From SZAS-79 sp965279075 (GTDB lineage Bacteria > Pseudomonadota > Gammaproteobacteria > Burkholderiales > SG8-39), in contig CBDIHI010000012.1 in NCBI GenBank assembly GCA_965279075.1, positions 372,001 to 436,000 on the forward strand: a DNA stretch of 64,000 nucleotides. The letters are read 5' to 3'. Position numbers and translations under genes: made by a program. The notes beneath the pieces were generated by a model. The model made no database searches. It saw nothing but the letters and a program-made list of their open reading frames with translations, and had not been told where the DNA came from. Shown one piece after another: positions 59,899 through 64,000 of this stretch; the stretch's first letter is position 1; each line of letters starts with the position of its first letter.

Positions 59899-60539
59899 CG
59901 AAGGACGTCATCCTGCTGCACGGCCTGTGGATGCCCGGGGTGGTCATGTCGCCGCTCGCCTCGCGCCTGGCCGCGCAGGGCTTGCGCACGCACCTGTTCG
60001 ACTACGCCAGCCGCGCGAAGCCGCTCGCCGCGCATGCCGAGCGCCTCGCGCGGTTTGCGCGCGATGTGGCGGGTGGCGAGCCGGTGGGGTTCGTGGGGCA
60101 CAGCCTCGGTGGCCTCGCGGTGCTGGCCGCGCTCGCCTCGGACAATGCGCCCGCCGTCGCTTCGGTCGTGCTGATCGGCACGCCGGCGCGCGGCTGCATG
60201 GCAGGGCGGCGCCTCGCGCGCGTGGCGCCCGGTCGCTGGATGCTGGGCGAAAGCGAACCGCTGTGGCGCGAAGGCCGCATCGCGAAGTGGGATCCGCCCG
60301 CGCACGCCGGCGCGCCGCTCGGCGTCATCGCGGGCAGCACGCCGATCGGCCTCGCGCGCGTGCTCGGCCGGCTCCCCGGCGTGAACGACGGGGTGGTCCG
60401 CCTGGAAGAGACCGCGGTCGAGGGCATGGCCGACCGCATCGTGCTTCCGGTGGGGCACACGGCGCTGATCTTTTCCTCGCGTGTCGTCGCGCAGGTGGCG
60501 GGTTTCCTCAGGCAGGGGCGGTTTGCGCACGATGGGTAA
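59895..60539 (+). CDS. Alpha/beta hydrolase (lipase-like)
   Basis: The 214-residue protein begins with DVILLHGLWMPGVVMSPLASRL and has the nucleophile elbow VGFVGHSLGGLAVLAAL (Ser near residue 70), then VVLIGTPARGCMAGRRLAR. The catalytic His is probably in LPVGHTALIF. It is a compact esterase/lipase-like fold without a signal peptide. ATG overlaps the MFS stop. Its end overlaps the start of the lipoprotein gene by eight bases. Substrate unknown. Confidence 0.88.
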   Translation: MTKDVILLHGLWMPGVVMSPLASRLAAQGLRTHLFDYASRAKPLAAHAERLARFARDVAGGEPVGFVGHSLGGLAVLAALASDNAPAVASVVLIGTPARGCMAGRRLARVAPGRWMLGESEPLWREGRIAKWDPPAHAGAPLGVIAGSTPIGLARVLGRLPGVNDGVVRLEETAVEGMADRIVLPVGHTALIFSSRVVAQVAGFLRQGRFAHDG

Positions 60540-61587
60540 GCCCTTGCGTGCAGTCGCCGTGCTGGCCTTGTCCCTGCTGCTCGGCGGGTGCGAGACAGTG
60601 GCCTATTACTCGCAGGCGATCGGCGGGCAGTTCGAGCTTTCCACCCGCGCTCGGCCGCTCGATGCCGTGCTCGGGGACCCGGCTGCCGCCGCCGACCTCA
60701 AGGCAAGGCTCGTCCTCGCGCGCGCGATCCGCGATTACGCGAGCGCCGAACTCGGGCTGCCGGACAACGGCAGCTACCGGCGCTACGCCGACCTCGGCCG
60801 GCCGTTCGTGGTCTGGAACGTGGTGGCCGCGCTGGAGTTCTCGACGCGCGCGCTGGAGTCGTGCTTCCCGTTCACGGGGTGCGTGACCTACCGTGGGTAT
60901 TTCGGCGAGGCCGACGCGCGGCGCCATGCGGATGCGCTGCGCGCGCAGGGCTACGACGTGCAGGTGAGCGGCATCCCGGCCTACTCGACGCTGGGCTGGT
61001 TCGACGACCCGCTGCTGTCGACCTTCATCCGCTACCCCGAGGGGGAGCTTGCGCGCCTCGTGTTCCACGAGCTCGCGCACCAAGTGGTCTACGTAAAGGG
61101 CGACACGGTGTTCAACGAATCCTTCGCGGTGGCCGTCGAACGCGCGGGTGTGCGGCGCTGGCTGGCCGCGCGGAAACGGGAGGCGGACCTGGCGGCCTTC
61201 TTCGCCGCGCGCGAGAGGCAGCGCGAATTCGTCGCCCTGATCGAGGCCGCCAGGACGCGGCTGGACCGGGTCTACGGCCAGTCGATCGAGCCCGGGCCGA
61301 TGCGCGCCGCCAAGCGCGAGGCGTTTGCGCGGTTCCTCGCCGACTACGCGGACCTGAAGGCGCGCTGGGGCGGGTTCGCGGGGTACGACCGGATCATCGG
61401 CACCGCGCCGGACAACGCGCTGCTCGCTTCGATCAGCGCGTACTCGAAATACGTGCCGGGATTCGAGCGGATGCTCGGGGAAGCCGGCGGGGACCTGCCG
61501 CGCTTCTATGCCGCGGTGAAGCGGCTGGCCGAACTGCCGCCGAAAGAGCGCTGCGAGGCGCTCGCCCTCAGCTCAGCGGGGTGTTGA
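60532..61587 (+). CDS. Putative aminopeptidase lipoprotein (COG4324-like, HExxH)
   Basis: The 351-residue protein has a lipobox LLLGGC with the acylated Cys at position 20, so it is an anchored periplasmic or outer-membrane lipoprotein. A metalloprotease motif VFHELAHQVVYVKGDTVFNESFAVAVE provides the HExxH zinc site and the downstream Glu. The rest matches the COG4324 'predicted aminopeptidase' pattern (ETVAYYSQAIGGQ, GWFDDPLLSTFIRY). ATG at 60532 starts the lipoprotein signal. It overlaps the convergent GST gene by 20 bp at its end. Natural substrate is unknown. Confidence 0.9.
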   Translation: MGKPLRAVAVLALSLLLGGCETVAYYSQAIGGQFELSTRARPLDAVLGDPAAAADLKARLVLARAIRDYASAELGLPDNGSYRRYADLGRPFVVWNVVAALEFSTRALESCFPFTGCVTYRGYFGEADARRHADALRAQGYDVQVSGIPAYSTLGWFDDPLLSTFIRYPEGELARLVFHELAHQVVYVKGDTVFNESFAVAVERAGVRRWLAARKREADLAAFFAARERQREFVALIEAARTRLDRVYGQSIEPGPMRAAKREAFARFLADYADLKARWGGFAGYDRIIGTAPDNALLASISAYSKYVPGFERMLGEAGGDLPRFYAAVKRLAELPPKERCEALALSSAGC

Positions 61588-62188
61588 CGCCGGCGTTGAA
61601 CGCGGGCCGCGCAAGCAGGCGCTTGTGCCAGGCCACGAGGTTCGGGTGCGCGGGGCGCTCGATCGGCATGCTCATCCAGAGGTGCACGTAGCAGCCAAGC
61701 GGGATGTCGCCCATCGTCAGCCGGTCGCCGGCCACGAAAGCCCGGGTGCCAAGCAGTGTCTCGACGATGTCGAGCGTCTTCGCCGTCGCGGCGCGGTTCT
61801 TCTCGATGAAGGGAAGGTCGCGCTTCTCAGGCGCAGTGCGCACCATGCCCCAGAACACCTCGCGGAAGGTGGGCGCCAGCTGCGCCGTGCTCCAGTCCAT
61901 CCAGCGGTCGCTGTCGGCGCGTTGCCGATAGTCCTCGGGGCACAGCATGCCGAGGCCGTACTTGAGCGCGAGGTAACGCACGATCGTGTTCGATTCCCAC
62001 AGCACGAAACCGTCGTCGTCGATCGTGGGCACGCGCGCGTTCGGGTTCAGGGACTGGTACTCGGGCGTGCCGACCACGCCGTGTTCCATGCCCGCGTCGA
62101 TGCGCTCGGACGGCAGGCCGAGTTCGCCCACGCACCACAGCACCTTCTTCACGTTCACCGAGTTGGCCCGGCCCCAGACGCGCAGCAC
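61568..62188 (-). CDS. Glutathione S-transferase family protein (copy A)
   Basis: The 206-residue protein has a thioredoxin-fold N-terminus (LRVWGRANSVNVKKVLWCVGELGLPSERIDAG) and the glutathione-contacting VPTIDDDGFVLWESNTIVRYLA segment, then an all-helical C-terminal domain with the GDRLTMGDIPLGCYVHLW N-capping motif. It conjugates or isomerises with glutathione in the cytoplasm. A close paralogue precedes it on the same strand with 10 bp between the genes, so this looks like a tandem duplication. A CXXC or Ser/Cys active site of the first helix reads RANSVNV, i.e. Ser-type. Confidence 0.92.
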   Translation of the reverse strand: MLRVWGRANSVNVKKVLWCVGELGLPSERIDAGMEHGVVGTPEYQSLNPNARVPTIDDDGFVLWESNTIVRYLALKYGLGMLCPEDYRQRADSDRWMDWSTAQLAPTFREVFWGMVRTAPEKRDLPFIEKNRAATAKTLDIVETLLGTRAFVAGDRLTMGDIPLGCYVHLWMSMPIERPAHPNLVAWHKRLLARPAFNAGVNTPLS

Positions 62189-62198
62189 GCCCGGCGCC

Positions 62199-62819
62199 TT
62201 ATGCGATCGGCAGCGCGACGACCTTCTTGAAGGCGGGCCGCTCGGAGATCCGCGCGTACCAGGCGTCGTAGTTCGCGAGCTTGGGGCGCGTGGGCATCAC
62301 GTTGTTGACGAGGTAGACGACGGGCCCGAAGGCGATGTCGCCGATCGTAAGCGCGTCGCCGGCGACGAACTGGCGTCCCGCGAGGTAGCCGTCGAGGCGG
62401 GCGAGCATTTCGCCGGTCTTCTGCACGCCGTCGTCGATCTCCTTCTGGCTGCGCTTGTCGGCGGGCGTGCGCACGAGGTTCCAGAACACCGGGCGGAAGG
62501 TCGGCCACAGCGTGCTCGTGCACCAGTCCATCCAGCGGTCCGCGTCGGCGCGCACCTTGAGGTCGGCCGGCCACAGCTTGCCCGCGGAGTGCTTGGCGGC
62601 GAGGTAGCGCACGATCGCGTTCGACTCCCAGAGGATGAAACCCTCGTCGTCGATCGTCGGCACCAGGGCGTTCGGGTTCAGCTTCTTGTACTCGGGCGTG
62701 TTCACCACGCCGAAGCTCATGCCGGCGTCGATGCGCTCGTAGGCGAGGCCCATCTCCTCGCACAGCCAGGTGACCTTCTTCAGGTTGGAGGAATTGGCGC
62801 GGCCCCAGACTTTCAGCAT
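62199..62819 (-). CDS. Glutathione S-transferase family protein (copy B)
   Basis: This 206-residue paralogue of the downstream GST shares length and most motifs: LKVWGRANSSNLKKVTWLCEEMGLAYERIDAGM, VPTIDDEGFILWESNAIVRYLAAKHSAGKLWP and GDALTIGDIAFGPVVYLV. A Ser in the first loop (RANSSN) is the probable activating residue. It is the promoter-proximal gene of the two-gene unit. Upstream, towards the gamma-glutamyltransferase gene, lies a 64-bp inverted repeat. Confidence 0.92.
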   Translation of the reverse strand: MLKVWGRANSSNLKKVTWLCEEMGLAYERIDAGMSFGVVNTPEYKKLNPNALVPTIDDEGFILWESNAIVRYLAAKHSAGKLWPADLKVRADADRWMDWCTSTLWPTFRPVFWNLVRTPADKRSQKEIDDGVQKTGEMLARLDGYLAGRQFVAGDALTIGDIAFGPVVYLVNNVMPTRPKLANYDAWYARISERPAFKKVVALPIA

Positions 62820-62871
62820 TTTCAGGACTCCGTGTTCGGGTGTTCGGTTTGTCGGGTGTTTTTAAATGCCT

Positions 62872-62935
62872 CCAGCGATTTGCATGGCCTTCAGCGCGCG
62901 CCGCCGGCGCGCGTGCAGGCCATGCAAATCGCTGG
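62872..62935. repeat. 64-bp inverted repeat with perfect 19-bp arms
   Basis: CCAGCGATTTGCATGGCCT (62872-62890) and its exact reverse complement (62917-62935) enclose a GC-only core that can extend the stem (GCGCGCGCC...GGCGCGCG). The element lies between the GST unit start and the end of the gamma-glutamyltransferase gene. It can act as a strong hairpin terminator for the latter or be a REP/MITE-like insertion. Confidence 0.8.
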
Positions 62936-62966
62936 ATCGGGGAAATTCAAAGGCGATGGGCGAATC

Positions 62967-64000
62967 CTAGAAGCCGACGGCCTGGCCGTCGCGGCGGGGG
63001 TCGCTGGCGGCGACGTAGCCGCCTTCGGTCTTCCAGATCATCTGCGCGCTGCCGAAGTCCATGTAGCCTTCCTTCAGTTCGGCGAGCTTGTGGCCGCGGC
63101 GGGTGAGTTCCTCGAGGACGGTCGGCGCGAAACCGCCTTCGACGTTGACCTCCATGCCCTGCACGACGCGGAATCGCGGGCCGTCGGAGGCGGCCTGCGG
63201 GTTCTGGTTATAGTCGGCGATGCGCACCACGACCTGCAGGTGCCCCTGCGGCTGCATGGTGCCGCCCATGACGCCGAAGCTCATGACGGGCTTGCCGTCC
63301 TTGGTGAGGAACCCCGGGATGATGGTCTGGTAGGGGCGCTTCTTGGGCGCCACGCGGTTGGGGTGGCCGGGCTCGAGCACGAAGGTGGAGCCGCGGTTCT
63401 GCATCGACACGCCGGTGCCTGGCACGACGATGCCGGAGCCGAAGCCCATGTAGTTCGACTGGATCAGCGAGACCATCATGCCGCCGGCGTCGGCCGCGGT
63501 GAGGTACACCGTGCCGCCCTTGGGCGGGGTGCCGTGGCCGAAGTCCTGCGCCTTCTTCATGTCGATGAGCTTCGCGCGGGCCTTGAGGTAATCCTTGTTC
63601 AGCAGGGACTCGGGCTTGATGTCCATCCAGTCCATGTCGGCCACGAAGCGGCGCGCATCGGCGAAGGCCAGCTTGGTGGCCTCGATCTGCAGGTGCAGGC
63701 TGTCGGCGGAGTCGACGGGCAGGCTCGCGACGTCGAACTGCTCGAGTATCCCCAGGGCGATCAAGGCAACGATGCCCTGGCCGTTGGGCGGCAGCTCGTG
63801 CACGGTGTAGCCGCGGTAGCCGACTTCCATCGGCGGCGTCCAGTCGGACTTGTGGGCGGCGAGGTCGGCGGCTTTCATGATGCCGCCGTGCTGCGCGCTG
63901 TGGGCTTCGAACTTTTCAGCCAGTTCGCCGCGGTAGAACGCCTCGCCCTTCGTGGCCGCGATTTTTTCGAGCGTCGCGGCGTGGTCGGGGAAGCGGAACA
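62967..64000 (-). CDS. ggt: Gamma-glutamyltransferase (C-terminal part; start beyond the window)
   Basis: The visible 344 codons are the second half of a gamma-glutamyltransferase precursor. The frame stays open to the right edge, where FRFPDHAATLEKIAATKGEAFYRG continues upstream, so the true start is outside. Motifs include GTVYLTAADAGGMMVSLIQSNYMGFGSGIVVPGTG, which should carry the self-processing nucleophile Thr, and VPGTGVSMQNRGSTFVLEPGHPN and MSFGVMGGTMQPQGHLQVV. Such enzymes hydrolyse or transfer the gamma-glutamyl group of glutathione, usually in the periplasm. It is in a region rich in glutathione enzymes, including the two GST genes. Confidence 0.92.
   Translation of the reverse strand, partial: FRFPDHAATLEKIAATKGEAFYRGELAEKFEAHSAQHGGIMKAADLAAHKSDWTPPMEVGYRGYTVHELPPNGQGIVALIALGILEQFDVASLPVDSADSLHLQIEATKLAFADARRFVADMDWMDIKPESLLNKDYLKARAKLIDMKKAQDFGHGTPPKGGTVYLTAADAGGMMVSLIQSNYMGFGSGIVVPGTGVSMQNRGSTFVLEPGHPNRVAPKKRPYQTIIPGFLTKDGKPVMSFGVMGGTMQPQGHLQVVVRIADYNQNPQAASDGPRFRVVQGMEVNVEGGFAPTVLEELTRRGHKLAELKEGYMDFGSAQMIWKTEGGYVAASDPRRDGQAVGF

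Noticed and set aside
61568..62819. Assembly duplication as an explanation for the two GST genes
   Set aside because: The two proteins differ at many positions along their length, so they are diverged tandem paralogues.

Overview
The window is GC-rich bacterial chromosome (about 70% in most genes). The gene families point to a betaproteobacterium of the Burkholderiales type: two Bug-type tripartite tricarboxylate receptors, a TRAP transporter, Liv-type ABC transporters, CoxL-like molybdenum hydroxylases, class III CoA transferases, ChaC and GST genes, and a PEP carboxylase. This assignment is inferred from gene content only. No rRNA, tRNA or CRISPR array was seen.

Layout. 1-4.9 kb: a TRAP permease pair (dctQM, cut by the left edge), a MalY/PatB aminotransferase, a ChaC cyclotransferase, a sulfite-oxidase-family molybdoenzyme and an AraC regulator. 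5.1-18.2 kb: a long co-directional, mostly translationally coupled catabolic cluster. It holds a two-subunit ThDP decarboxylase, an AhpD-like protein, a three-subunit molybdenum hydroxylase whose large subunit is fused to a CoxG domain, an enoyl-CoA hydratase, a complete LivKHMGF importer and an acyl-CoA ligase. A plausible reading is: import, 2-oxo acid decarboxylation to an aldehyde, oxidation to the acid, CoA activation and hydration. The substrate is unknown. 18.2-26.7 kb: a small basic secreted protein with a strong terminator, a TlpA-like thioredoxin, an exported methyltransferase, a second ThDP enzyme, an esterase-like protein lacking its serine, a CoA transferase, a DUF3237 protein, a Bug receptor and a chimeric dienelactone hydrolase.

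26.8-36.0 kb is a lower-GC accessory island. It starts with one 1708-residue protein that combines a PD-(D/E)XK-like nuclease motif, a P-loop STAND-type ATPase and a long helical C-terminus, which is an Avs-like architecture. It is followed by a Xre/RES toxin-antitoxin pair, a frameshifted Fic gene behind an AT-rich, palindrome-rich regulatory region, a VapBC-type pair, an internally deleted second copy of the Xre antitoxin and an orphan winged-helix protein. The large ATPase is the best candidate for an uncharacterised defence system.

36.1-64 kb returns to ordinary metabolic genes: an ArsR regulator with a frameshifted SRPBCC partner, a MetE-like enzyme, a second Bug receptor, MBL hydrolase, MFS transporters, a second ChaC, hydroxyacid dehydrogenase, HpcH/HpaI aldolase, TSUP exporter, LysR, APC permease, an HtrA-like protease with a large unrecognised N-terminus, a MazE/VapC pair, a HigBA pair with an amber-interrupted toxin, a D-lactate/2-hydroxyglutarate dehydrogenase-type flavoenzyme, nitroreductase, a lone Liv receptor, PEP carboxylase, a lipobox aminopeptidase, tandem GSTs and a gamma-glutamyltransferase cut by the right edge. 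Two families of short dispersed intergenic repeats and one long inverted repeat occur between genes.
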